From Ruminococcus flavefaciens 007c (GTDB lineage Bacteria > Bacillota > Clostridia > Oscillospirales > Ruminococcaceae), in NCBI RefSeq assembly GCF_000571935.1, contig NZ_ATAX01000028.1:439001-503000 (forward strand): a DNA stretch of 64,000 nucleotides, given 5' to 3'. The stretch's first letter is position 1, and the number at the start of each line of letters is the position of its first letter. The notes under the pieces are model-generated. The model was not told where the DNA came from. It saw nothing but the letters and a program-made list of their open reading frames with translations, and ran no database searches. Below, piece by piece: positions 8,546 through 17,101 of this stretch. Made by a program: the position numbers and the translations under genes.

Positions 8546-8645
8546 GTTGCAAATGCCACTTTTCAAGGGTAATATTTATGTGTTATAATAAACCTGTAAT
8601 GCACAGGAAAACTGTGCTTATAAACAAGAAAAGAGGTAATCTGCA

Positions 8646-9803
8646 ATGAATAAAATAACAAATGATATCTACTATATCGGAGTCAACGATCACGATCTCG
8701 ACCTCTTTGAGGGACAGTACGATGTGCCCAACGGCATGGCATATAATTCATATATCATATCAGATGAGAAAACAGCAGTATGTGATACTGTTGACGGAAA
8801 CTTCACTGACCAGTGGCTGGATAATATCACAGAAGTGCTGGCAGACCGCAAGCCCGACTATATAATAGTACACCACATGGAGCCCGATCACTCCGCCAAC
8901 CTGAAAAGCTTCCTTGAGAAGTATCCCGAGACAACTGTTGTGGGAAATGCAAAGACCTTCGGCATGATAGAGAATTTCTTCGAGGATCTCACTATCGCAA
9001 ACAAGCTCGAGGTAAAGGATGGGGATAAGCTCAGTCTCGGCAAGCATGAGCTCACATTCGTATTTGCTCCTATGGTACACTGGCCTGAGGTAATGCTCTC
9101 ATACGACAGCACTGACAAGGTGCTTTTTTCCGCAGATGCTTTCGGAAAGTTCGGTGCTCTGGACGTTGAGGAGGACTGGGCTTGCGAAGCTCGCCGCTAT
9201 TATTTCGGTATCGTAGGAAAGTACGGTATGCAGGTTCAGAATGTTCTCAAAAAGGCAGCTGATCTTGATATAAAGATCATATGCGCACTTCACGGACCTG
9301 TCCTCAGAGAGAATCTTGATTACTATCTCGGCCTTTACAATACATGGTCAAGCTACGGTGTTGAGTCCGAGGGCGTATTCATTGCCTATACATCAGTATA
9401 CGGCAATACAAAGAAGGCAGCAGAGCTTCTCAAGGAAAAGCTTGAAGCAAAGGGCTGTCCCAAGGTCGCTATCGCAGACCTTGCAAGAGAGGATATGGCC
9501 GAGTCCGTTGAGGACGCCTTCCGCTACGGCAAGCTGGTCATCGCCACAACTACCTACAATGCTGATATATTCCCGTTTATGAAGCACTTCATTCTTGACC
9601 TTACCGAGAGGAACTACCAGAACAAGACCATCGGTATAATCGAGAACGGAAGCTGGGCTCCCACAGCCGCAAAGGTAGTAAAGGGAATGTTCGAGAAGTC
9701 AAAGAATATCACATTCACAGATACCACAGTATCGATAAAGTCGGCTGTAAAGACTGCTAATATTGCTGAGATAGAGGCTCTTGCAGACGAGCTGATGAAA
9801 TAA
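8646..9803 (+). CDS. Flavodiiron protein (A-type flavoprotein, FprA-like)
   Basis: 385-aa cytoplasmic enzyme that reduces O2 to water (or NO to N2O) and protects anaerobes. The N-terminal metallo-beta-lactamase-like domain carries the diiron ligands in HHMEPDHSANL (H-x-E-x-D-H), a later histidine in APMVHWPE, D in SADAFGKFG and H in ALHGPVL. The C-terminal flavodoxin domain starts at about residue 247 with IAYTSVYGNTKKAA (FMN phosphate loop). A TATAAT at 8584-8589 and an AAGAGGTAA ribosome-binding site lie upstream. It heads an apparent operon with an FTR-like protein, a GNAT and thioredoxin, which suggests an oxidative-stress unit. Confidence 0.95.
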   Translation: MNKITNDIYYIGVNDHDLDLFEGQYDVPNGMAYNSYIISDEKTAVCDTVDGNFTDQWLDNITEVLADRKPDYIIVHHMEPDHSANLKSFLEKYPETTVVGNAKTFGMIENFFEDLTIANKLEVKDGDKLSLGKHELTFVFAPMVHWPEVMLSYDSTDKVLFSADAFGKFGALDVEEDWACEARRYYFGIVGKYGMQVQNVLKKAADLDIKIICALHGPVLRENLDYYLGLYNTWSSYGVESEGVFIAYTSVYGNTKKAAELLKEKLEAKGCPKVAIADLAREDMAESVEDAFRYGKLVIATTTYNADIFPFMKHFILDLTERNYQNKTIGIIENGSWAPTAAKVVKGMFEKSKNITFTDTTVSIKSAVKTANIAEIEALADELMK

Positions 9804-9825
9804 AAACCATAAGGAGGGACTGAAT

Positions 9826-10029
9826 ATGAAAGTTACGCTCAATCCCGACAAAGAAGTAGTTGACAGAATAAAAGAGGGACTTAAACTGAAGGATGGCTAC
9901 TGTCCGTGCAGGCTGGCAAAGACTCCGGAGAATAAGTGTATGTGCAAGGAGTTCCGCGACCAGATAGCAGATCCGAATTTTGAGGGCTTCTGTCACTGTA
10001 TGCTTTATTATAAATCACTGGAAGACTGA
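9826..10029 (+). CDS. Ferredoxin-thioredoxin reductase catalytic-chain-like protein
   Basis: 67-aa protein with three Cys-x-Cys pairs: CPC (about residues 26-28), CMC (38-40) and CHC (56-58), ending CHCMLYYKS. This matches the catalytic beta chain of ferredoxin:thioredoxin reductase, where a [4Fe-4S] cluster sits beside a redox-active disulfide, although the plant/cyanobacterial spacing between pairs is different. It has AAGGAGGG before the ATG and lies between the flavodiiron gene and thioredoxin, fitting a route from ferredoxin to thioredoxin. No variable (alpha) chain is visible nearby. Confidence 0.82.
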   Translation: MKVTLNPDKEVVDRIKEGLKLKDGYCPCRLAKTPENKCMCKEFRDQIADPNFEGFCHCMLYYKSLED

Positions 10030-10037
10030 GCATTCTT

Positions 10038-10484
10038 ATGATGATAAGCAAAGTTGATAAAGATACAGCTCTTGCGCGGCAGCTCCTGGAATTCGTTGAG
10101 AATTGCTCATGGTATGAGGTAAAGGATCACATCGCTGATATGCTCAGATTGTGGGAGTTCACAGACTGGGAGTGTATGTTTGCCGCCTTGGAGGACGGAA
10201 AAATAGTGGGTATGGTTTCCGTAATGAAGACGGACTATTATCCGCTTCCGGAAATATATCCGTGGATATCCTGTATCTTTGTCACAGAGAGTGCAAGAGG
10301 ACGCCGCATAAGCGGACAGCTCATAGATCATGCCAACGGGTATGCAAAAGAGCTGGGCTTTACAAAGACATATATACCGACAGAATACACGGGACTTTAC
10401 GAGCATTACGGGTACAGATATATCCGTGATATAGTGAATTACGGTGGCGGGACAGACCGCCTTTACGTCAAAGAGCTTGAATAA
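10038..10484 (+). CDS. GNAT-family N-acetyltransferase
   Basis: 148 aa. The GNAT core is seen in WISCIFVTESARGRRISGQL, where V-x-x-x-x-R-G-x-x-x-x is the acetyl-CoA pyrophosphate loop (about residues 75-95), followed by LGFTKTYIPT and the C-terminal EHYGYRYI. It starts 8 nt after the FTR-like gene, and there is no strong ribosome-binding site, so translation may be coupled. The acceptor substrate is unknown. Confidence 0.85.
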   Translation: MMISKVDKDTALARQLLEFVENCSWYEVKDHIADMLRLWEFTDWECMFAALEDGKIVGMVSVMKTDYYPLPEIYPWISCIFVTESARGRRISGQLIDHANGYAKELGFTKTYIPTEYTGLYEHYGYRYIRDIVNYGGGTDRLYVKELE

Positions 10485-10505
10485 CAGATTAAAAGGAGGT
10501 CTATT

Positions 10506-10823
10506 ATGAACGAAGTTATTATAACAAAGGAAAACTTTGATGAGGAGATACGCAATTATAAGGGTATGCCCGTTCTTATTGATTTCTGGGCAAGCTGGTG
10601 CGGTCCGTGTATGATGCTTGCACCTATAGTCGAGGAGATAGCAGACGAGTACGACGGCAGGGTAAAGGTATGCAAGGTCAATGTAGATGAGGAGCCGGAG
10701 CTTGCAGCAGCTTTCAGAGTTGAGAGCATACCGCTTCTGGTAGTCGTAAAGGACGGTGCTATTGTAAATCAGGCTGTAGGACTTCGTCCCAAGGAATCGA
10801 TCATTGAAATGTTAGGACTTTGA
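10506..10823 (+). CDS. trxA: Thioredoxin
   Basis: 105-aa thioredoxin with the active site WASWCGPCMMLAP (about residues 28-40), the conserved D in LIDFWA, and the cis-proline region VESIPLLVV. AAAAGGAGG precedes the ATG. Being last in the flavodiiron/FTR-like operon, it is the likely partner of the FTR-like protein. Confidence 0.96.
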   Translation: MNEVIITKENFDEEIRNYKGMPVLIDFWASWCGPCMMLAPIVEEIADEYDGRVKVCKVNVDEEPELAAAFRVESIPLLVVVKDGAIVNQAVGLRPKESIIEMLGL

Positions 10824-10831
10824 TAAACAAG

Positions 10832-10858
10832 GCTCACCGATACTCTCGGTGAGCTTTT
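10832..10858 (+). terminator. Rho-independent terminator after trxA
   Basis: GCTCACCGA, loop TACTC, TCGGTGAGC, then TTTT. Confidence 0.85.
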
Positions 10859-11035
10859 GCTTATTGGTATGGGAACAGGATAAAGGCGTTCTAAAGGGAT
10901 GTGTGTACCTTTTGGAATACCTTTATTGCACTTTTTTTATTTTTCTGAAATTTTTTTTGAAAAAATGCACGGAAGATCTCTTCTGTGTTGTTTATATTTA
11001 TGAAGCGACGCTTCAGACAGAAAGGAGGAATTACA

Positions 11036-11530
11036 ATGAATGACAGTTCAGCGCTGTACGCATTTAACAGATTCGGCGATACAGTCCTGCGAACAGCCTT
11101 TGCTATGACAGGAAGCTATCAGGACGCAGAGGATATCACACAGGAAGTGTTTTTAACACTCCATTCAAAGCCGCAGGAATTTGACACCGAAGAGCATATG
11201 AAGGCCTGGCTTATAAGATCGGCGATCAACCGTTGTAAAAACTATTTTAAAAGTGCTCGTGTAAGGAATAATTCTCCCCTTGATGAAGAACTTGCGAATA
11301 CACTTTCCTGTGAATTCACACCGAGAGATAACGAGATAAGGGAGAAAATAAAAAAACTTCCGGAAAAATATTCGTCAGTAATATTCCTGTACTATTTTGA
11401 GGAGTACAGTATAAAGGAAATAGGGGAGATACTCGGCAAGAATGAAAATACGGTGAGCTCGATCTTGCAGCGCGGCAGACGAAAGCTTAAAACAGAACTG
11501 GAAAAGGAGGGATACATATATGAGACCTAA
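11036..11530 (+). CDS. ECF RNA polymerase sigma factor (module 1)
   Basis: 164-aa sigma-70 family factor of the extracytoplasmic-function type. Region 2 is AFAMTGSYQDAEDITQEVFL (typical DAEDxxQExFL), followed by IRSAINRCKNYFKS. Region 4 is LPEKYSSVIFLYYFEEYSIKEIGEIL with the HTH GKNENTVSSILQRGRRKL. The ATG at 11036 with AAAGGAGG upstream is preferred over a 51-nt longer frame. Its end overlaps the next gene by 11 nt, the usual sigma/anti-sigma arrangement, so the downstream membrane protein is probably its regulator. Confidence 0.93.
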   Translation: MNDSSALYAFNRFGDTVLRTAFAMTGSYQDAEDITQEVFLTLHSKPQEFDTEEHMKAWLIRSAINRCKNYFKSARVRNNSPLDEELANTLSCEFTPRDNEIREKIKKLPEKYSSVIFLYYFEEYSIKEIGEILGKNENTVSSILQRGRRKLKTELEKEGYIYET

Positions 11531-14000
11531 TGAGTATAACGATCTTCTCGGCAAAATAAAATGCAGTGATGAATTCCGCAGCCGTATGCGTGAAAAGCTC
11601 AGTGCAGAGCCTGCTGAGACAAAGGATTATGAGGAAAGCGTAAGCGGTACAGAGGTTATTACCGCAAAGCACAATTGGAGCAGGATAGCAGCTATCGCAG
11701 CAGCCTTCGTTCTTCTTGGCGGAGCTGTCGGCGGAGGTGTCTACCATTTTTCAAAGGTAAGGGAAGATCAGATCATAGAAGAAGCAGGCGATTCTGTATA
11801 CGACAAGATAAGAGCGATAAAAGAGTATTCGGATATGAACGAGTACCTATGGAATTTCTCGGCAGGCCCTACTATGCTTGTGGGAAAGGCAAATGACCAC
11901 AAGGAAGAGCTTTTCAAATATCTTGAAGAGCATGATGATAAGGAAAAGACCGAAAAAATAAATGTATCATACAGAAGCGTGCGTTTTTCGTTCGTTTATA
12001 AAGACAAGGAATATAACCTGGAAGTCTATGAAAACGGATACGGTTATTGCAGCGAATCACAGAAGGGTTCGGGAAATGATCTCAAGGAAGAGAAATATTA
12101 TTTCGGAGTGCATATCTTTGAATATCTTTTTGATATGGTTATGGAAAAAGCAGACAGCGATGTGGCTGAGGCTATGAGCAAGGTATCCGAAAACGAACTG
12201 GAAGGCTTCATAGACACCGAGTTTCTTGAGAGTGATGATGATTCCGCATTATTCACGGACAGCCTGATGAAGGATTCCAATTTTGGCAATAAAGAGTATA
12301 CCGTTACAGATAAAAACAGAATAGCAGACTTTATAAAGAGCTGTGAATGGATAAAGATAAAAGAAAGTGAATTTGATAATAAAAACTGCTATCTTATGGG
12401 TATAGCAGTATCCGAGAGCGGCTGTATGAAGAATTACGGCGAAAGCCCCTACGGAAATTACAAGCTCAAAGATGAGTTGAATGCTGAGAAGCTCAGGTCT
12501 GTCATCGAGTCGTGTATTGAACTTAAAAGTGAAAACAGCGGCTTATTGGTTGAGGATATAAGCACTATGCTGAGTGGTATTTCCGATGATGCGGCTGTAA
12601 TGAGCTGGGACGGCGTTAATGGAATTCCCCAGGGAAAACTCAATTATAATACAGTGCTGCGTTACTACCATGTATCAGATACGGAAGGCTTTATAAAGGA
12701 AATGTCTGATCTGGAATGGGTAACCTGCGATATGTCGGAATATGAGGAAAAAACCATAGAGGATAAGGAAAAGAATACCACAGTCGGATGCTTTTCAATA
12801 GGAAACGACTTATCTGTAAGCAGAAACGGTTATCTGGGATATTCAAGAAATTACTGTAAATTAAAGAATATAAGCGATATAGATAAGCTTACGGATATTT
12901 TTGAAAAGCACTTCATTATGAATGAGCGCTCAAAGCTTGCAGACAAAATAGAACGCGGCATAGACAATTATCAGAATCTTGAAGCGAATTTTACCTATAA
13001 GAAGAATTTCGAAAGTTCACCCGCTTCAAATGTGAGCCTTGAAGGCCATCTCACAAGAGATGTAAAGAATGAATATATGTATATGACCGGTCAGGGTAAT
13101 TTCATTTCAAAGGATGTTAACATAGAGATCGTACTGAATGGCGAAAATAAATCCGCATACAAAACTGCCGAAATGTCAACAGGTGCAACAGACCTTGCCT
13201 ACGACTACCATTACAGCAGTGTTATGATACCTATGCCTGCCTGCCATTATACCTATCTGTGCAAGGACATCGAGAAAGCTCTTACTCCTATGTACAACAA
13301 TAATAATCAGGACGACCTTGACGTAAGGGATATTAACGGAAATACCGAGTATCACTGGATAAGTACGGACTATAGTTCAGCAAATGCGGAGTATACAATA
13401 GTTCTCACAAAGGGCGGACAGCTTCTTTCATATGAGAAAAAGGAATACAGCGATATCTATGAGAGCTTCAGTCTCACTGATTATGTATTTGATTCCAATA
13501 ACTTCAATGGAGTCAATGTTGCTTCCATATATGAAGGCATAAAGTCCGAGAGCAGAAGAATGCAGGAAGGCTCTGAAGATACTTTGCTGTATCCCGAGCT
13601 CTCAAACAAGTTTGAAGCAATGGATGTAACGGTTTATTCGGGAAGTGCTGCAAAAAGCGTGAACCCGAAGGATATATACGACCTGTTCCCGATCATCGAT
13701 AAAGAGAGCACAGATGACAGCTCATGGCTGATGCACGGTTCGAACTTCAAGAAAAATTCAAAGCACGGAGAACGCATGATGGATGGCTATATCACAGTAG
13801 TATTCAACAGTGATGAACATGAGTTCGTTATGTATATCCCCGAAAGCAGCAATGCAGAGTGGGGAGAGAACGCGGTTATGCTGGAGGATCACTTCGGCAC
13901 AGCTGACGAATGCTTTGACAGTCATTACAGATACTATACAAAGGACGAGATCAGCAGACTTGTATCAGTTGTAAAAACAGCAATTAACGGTGAGCAGTGA
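11520..14000 (+). CDS. Membrane-anchored anti-sigma-like protein with large extracellular domain (module 1)
   Basis: 826 aa. A cytoplasmic N-terminus of ~60 residues is followed by one transmembrane helix (IAAIAAAFVLLGGAVGGG, about residues 60-77) and a long, acidic extracellular region without a domain I recognise. The stretch SVSGTE just before the helix is echoed in the proteins at 20819-22138 and 49733-50878, which also follow ECF sigma genes. It starts inside the sigma gene after AAAAGGAGGG. Role as sigma antagonist is inferred from position and topology, not from a known anti-sigma fold. Confidence 0.72.
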   Translation: MRPNEYNDLLGKIKCSDEFRSRMREKLSAEPAETKDYEESVSGTEVITAKHNWSRIAAIAAAFVLLGGAVGGGVYHFSKVREDQIIEEAGDSVYDKIRAIKEYSDMNEYLWNFSAGPTMLVGKANDHKEELFKYLEEHDDKEKTEKINVSYRSVRFSFVYKDKEYNLEVYENGYGYCSESQKGSGNDLKEEKYYFGVHIFEYLFDMVMEKADSDVAEAMSKVSENELEGFIDTEFLESDDDSALFTDSLMKDSNFGNKEYTVTDKNRIADFIKSCEWIKIKESEFDNKNCYLMGIAVSESGCMKNYGESPYGNYKLKDELNAEKLRSVIESCIELKSENSGLLVEDISTMLSGISDDAAVMSWDGVNGIPQGKLNYNTVLRYYHVSDTEGFIKEMSDLEWVTCDMSEYEEKTIEDKEKNTTVGCFSIGNDLSVSRNGYLGYSRNYCKLKNISDIDKLTDIFEKHFIMNERSKLADKIERGIDNYQNLEANFTYKKNFESSPASNVSLEGHLTRDVKNEYMYMTGQGNFISKDVNIEIVLNGENKSAYKTAEMSTGATDLAYDYHYSSVMIPMPACHYTYLCKDIEKALTPMYNNNNQDDLDVRDINGNTEYHWISTDYSSANAEYTIVLTKGGQLLSYEKKEYSDIYESFSLTDYVFDSNNFNGVNVASIYEGIKSESRRMQEGSEDTLLYPELSNKFEAMDVTVYSGSAAKSVNPKDIYDLFPIIDKESTDDSSWLMHGSNFKKNSKHGERMMDGYITVVFNSDEHEFVMYIPESSNAEWGENAVMLEDHFGTADECFDSHYRYYTKDEISRLVSVVKTAINGEQ

Positions 14001-14012
14001 GAAATACTGATG

Positions 14013-14041
14013 TTGTTTTATTGAAGACAATATGGTATAAT
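14013..14041 (+). promoter_or_regulatory. sigma-A promoter of the exonuclease III gene
   Basis: TTGTTT (14013-14018), 17-bp spacer, TATAAT (14036-14041). A CTCCGCAG/CTGCGGAG hairpin (14051-14075) lies in the short leader. Confidence 0.75.
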
Positions 14042-14097
14042 AAGAGAAAGACCTCCGCAGCCTTTATGACTGCGGAGAAATTCTCGGAGGTATTACA

Positions 14098-14844
14098 ATG
14101 AAGCTTATATCATGGAACGTAAACGGATTTCGTGCTTGTCTGCAAAAGGGCTTTGAAGACTTCTTCAAGGCGGCAGATGCTGATATATTCTGCCTGCAGG
14201 AGACAAAAATGCAGCCGGATCAGGCTGATTTCAGACCCGAAGGATACAATATTTATTTTCACAGCGCAGTAAAGAAGGGCTACTCGGGAACGGCTGTTTT
14301 CAGCAAGAAAGAGCCTGTTTCGGTGACCTACGGTATAAACGGGACACATATGGACGAGGGCAGGGTGATAACCTGCGAATATGAGGACTTTTACTTTGTT
14401 TGCTGCTATGTTCCCAATGCGCAGGACGGTCTGAAGCGCATAGACTACCGCATGGAGTTTGAGGACGATATGAGGGCGTATCTCTCGGAGCTGGACAAGA
14501 AAAAGCCCGTTGTGTACTGTGGTGACCTGAATGTGGCACATGAGGAGATAGACCTGAAAAATCCTAAGACTAACCGCGGAAATGCAGGCTTCTCGGACGA
14601 GGAGAGAGGCAAGTTTACGGAGCTTCTCGGAGCTGGCTTTGCGGACACCTTCCGCAGGCTCTATCCCGACACGGTGACGTACTCATGGTGGTCGTACCGT
14701 TTCAAGGCCCGCGAAAAGAACGCAGGCTGGCGTATAGACTACTTCGTGGTATCCGAGCGTTTTATGGAGCGCGTAAAGAATTCCGAGATACTTACAGATG
14801 TGATGGGCAGCGATCACTGCCCCGTAATGCTGACAATAGAGTAA
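14098..14844 (+). CDS. xth: Exodeoxyribonuclease III
   Basis: 248-aa Mg-dependent AP endonuclease/3'-5' exonuclease of base-excision repair. Family motifs: MKLISWNVNGFRA at the start, the metal ligand in LQETKMQ, CCYVPNA, GDLNVAHEEIDL, SWWSYRFKAREKNAGWRIDYF and GSDHCPVMLTI at the end with the catalytic histidine. Length and motif order are normal. It has its own promoter. Confidence 0.96.
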   Translation: MKLISWNVNGFRACLQKGFEDFFKAADADIFCLQETKMQPDQADFRPEGYNIYFHSAVKKGYSGTAVFSKKEPVSVTYGINGTHMDEGRVITCEYEDFYFVCCYVPNAQDGLKRIDYRMEFEDDMRAYLSELDKKKPVVYCGDLNVAHEEIDLKNPKTNRGNAGFSDEERGKFTELLGAGFADTFRRLYPDTVTYSWWSYRFKAREKNAGWRIDYFVVSERFMERVKNSEILTDVMGSDHCPVMLTIE

Positions 14845-14885
14845 TGTCTCTTTCTCTTGTTATATTCTGAGGAAGGAGCAATATA

Positions 14886-17033
14886 ATGAAAAAAAGAGCG
14901 GCAACAGCACTTTTTCTTGCAGTATCCCTTGCTTTTACGGGCTGTTCGGTCAAAGATAAAAAGAATTCGGAAAATAAAGCAGTGCAGGTGTCGGAGCTTG
15001 CCTATGAGGAAAGTCCTGACAGCGGAAAGTTCGCTGCGCAGGAAACAGAGCTGCCCGGGGATATGTCATATGCAGAAGGAATACTGCGTCTCAGCGGCGA
15101 TAAGCTCCTTATCTACGGCAGAGACGCCAAGGACGGGATAATAGCTTACAAGACGGACGAAAAGCTTGAATACTTTGAAAGCATAGTCTTTGATGACGTA
15201 GATCTGCAAGGCAGCGAGTTGATTTTTACAGAGGCAGAGGACGGGAATATATACATAGCTGGAAGCAAGGAAGACTCCGCAATATTGTACAAATTAAGCA
15301 GTGACGGAAAGCTGCTCTCTGAAAGCGAGATAGCAGTTGAAGCTGATGAGCGTATATGCTCGGCGGTATACACGGGCAGCGGCCTGCTGCTGTGTATGCC
15401 TTCAAAACTTATGACGGCAGACGATAACGGAAATATAACAGGTGATATTCCTGCGCCCGTTGACAGCTTTTTCACTGATGCAGCTGTTGACAGCGGAGGC
15501 AGGATAATGGTACAGCTCAGCAGCAAGAATAATTCCGAGCTGAGGGAGATAGACACCGTGTCGCGGGAATTCAAGGGGGAGAGGTATATCCTCAGCAGCG
15601 GAGTCGGCGGAAAGATGTTCTGCGGCAGCGGAGAATACAGTCTTTATATCGGAGGAGTCTACGGCATTACGGAGGAGAAATGCTGCAAGGTAGTTGATAT
15701 GCTGCCTGCTGGATTCAACGTTGGAGAGCTGCGCGGACTGACGGCTCTCAGCAGCGGAGACTTCTTCGGAATCACTGGAAAGAATGAAAGCAAGATAGTT
15801 CGAATCACCCGTGATCCTATGAGTGGAGACACGAGAAGAACAGAGATAACCGCGGCCTTTGTAGGCAATGACGAGGTGAGCGGAATGGCTCTGGAGTTCA
15901 ATAAAAAAAGCAGAAAATACACTGTAAAGACAGTGGATTATCTGCTCGGTTCGGAGGGCGGCAGCCCGAGAGAAGAGTACGACAATGCTCTGAGAAATCT
16001 GTTTCTTGACGTATCTTCGGGCAAATCTCCTGATATAGTTGTAATGTATGACGATGATGCGTTCAATGAGCTTGCGGCAAAGGGAATGTTTGAGGATCTC
16101 TATGAATTCATGGATAATGATGATGAAGTTTCACGTGAAACATTTCTCAGCAACGTTCTGAAGGCCATGGAGACCGACGGAAAGCTCTATGGAATATCGA
16201 ATATCTTTGGAGCAAGATCAATGGCAATAAAGTCCGAATTTGCTCCCGACGGAGACTGGGATATTGATACTCTGGAGAGCATACTCGATGCAAACAGCGG
16301 TATGGACCTTTTCGTTTCCGCAAACAACAGGGAAGCTGTTTTCAGTTCGCTGCTGAACGAGCAGTCCTTCGTGGATCACAAAGATCACACCTGTGATTTT
16401 ACTTCGGACAGATTTATAAGGCTTCTTGAGTTCTGCGGCCGTTTCCCCTCATCTGAGGAATACTACTCGGGCATGGAGGACGATGTCAGCGGAAATGCTC
16501 TGATGAAGGAGTCTTATATATCGGATTTCCGCGAGTTCAGGGGTGATGAGAATGCTCTTGGCACAACGGAAATAAAGCTCATAGGCTACCCCGGCACAGA
16601 GGGAGTGCTTACTACGGGAGCTCATTACGCGATACTCAGGGACTCAAAAAACAAGGAGGGCGCATGGGCTTTTCTGCGGACATACTTCCTTCCCGAGAAC
16701 CAGAGCCGCATTTACCGCGGAGCTCTTCCCGTGACGGAAAAGGCCTACAGATCTGTGACTGAGGCTTCTATGGAGGCTCCGTACTTTATTGACGATGACG
16801 GAGAAAAAATGACTTACAATGAGGAATCTCCCACCTTAAGCCGTGATGAATACGATTATCTTGACGGCTATATCCGAAGCCTTACAAGCTGCGCAGGAAG
16901 CAGCAATTCCACTGAAATAAAAACCATATGCTTTGAAGAGGCGACAGCTTACTTCATGGGACAGCGGTCTGCCGAAGAAGCGGCGGGTCTCATACAGAAC
17001 CGTGTGAGCATATACCTTGCAGAAAAGCAGTAA
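14886..17033 (+). CDS. Large lipoprotein with extracellular solute-binding-like domain
   Basis: 715 aa. The signal peptide ends in a lipobox (LAFTGC, Cys21). Residues ~60-330 look like repeated beta-propeller-type strands; the C-terminal half resembles family-1 (sugar-type) solute-binding proteins, e.g. NKKSRKYTVKTVDY, and GAWAFLRTYFLPENQSRIY near the end. No ABC permease genes are next to it, so it may be an orphan binding protein or a sensor. A near-perfect parS lies inside its coding sequence at 16127-16142, where it encodes EVSRET. It starts 41 nt after the exonuclease gene with AAGGAGCA upstream. Confidence 0.8.
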   Translation: MKKRAATALFLAVSLAFTGCSVKDKKNSENKAVQVSELAYEESPDSGKFAAQETELPGDMSYAEGILRLSGDKLLIYGRDAKDGIIAYKTDEKLEYFESIVFDDVDLQGSELIFTEAEDGNIYIAGSKEDSAILYKLSSDGKLLSESEIAVEADERICSAVYTGSGLLLCMPSKLMTADDNGNITGDIPAPVDSFFTDAAVDSGGRIMVQLSSKNNSELREIDTVSREFKGERYILSSGVGGKMFCGSGEYSLYIGGVYGITEEKCCKVVDMLPAGFNVGELRGLTALSSGDFFGITGKNESKIVRITRDPMSGDTRRTEITAAFVGNDEVSGMALEFNKKSRKYTVKTVDYLLGSEGGSPREEYDNALRNLFLDVSSGKSPDIVVMYDDDAFNELAAKGMFEDLYEFMDNDDEVSRETFLSNVLKAMETDGKLYGISNIFGARSMAIKSEFAPDGDWDIDTLESILDANSGMDLFVSANNREAVFSSLLNEQSFVDHKDHTCDFTSDRFIRLLEFCGRFPSSEEYYSGMEDDVSGNALMKESYISDFREFRGDENALGTTEIKLIGYPGTEGVLTTGAHYAILRDSKNKEGAWAFLRTYFLPENQSRIYRGALPVTEKAYRSVTEASMEAPYFIDDDGEKMTYNEESPTLSRDEYDYLDGYIRSLTSCAGSSNSTEIKTICFEEATAYFMGQRSAEEAAGLIQNRVSIYLAEKQ
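16127..16142. promoter_or_regulatory. parS: parS site inside a coding sequence
   Basis: AGTTTCACGTGAAACA matches the 16-bp parS consensus at 15 of 16 positions, including the whole 14-bp inner palindrome. It is inside the lipoprotein gene, about 15 kb from the mnmE-mnmG site. Confidence 0.88.
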
Positions 17034-17041
17034 CAGCAGAA

Positions 17042-17083
17042 AAAGCCATAGTATTTCCTGTTATATCAGGATACTATGGCTTT
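17042..17083. terminator. Bidirectional terminator between convergent genes
   Basis: AAGCCATAGTAT...CTG and its complement form a long stem (AAAGCCATAGTATTTCCTG / CAGGATACTATGGCTTT), followed by TATTTTT. The lipoprotein and metallophosphoesterase genes converge here. Confidence 0.8.
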
Positions 17084-17101
17084 ATTTTTATGGTGAGCTC
17101 A

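Noticed and set aside
8370..8640. FMN riboswitch or 6S/RNase P RNA before the flavodiiron gene
   Set aside because: None of their conserved sequence blocks is present; left as an unknown structured candidate.
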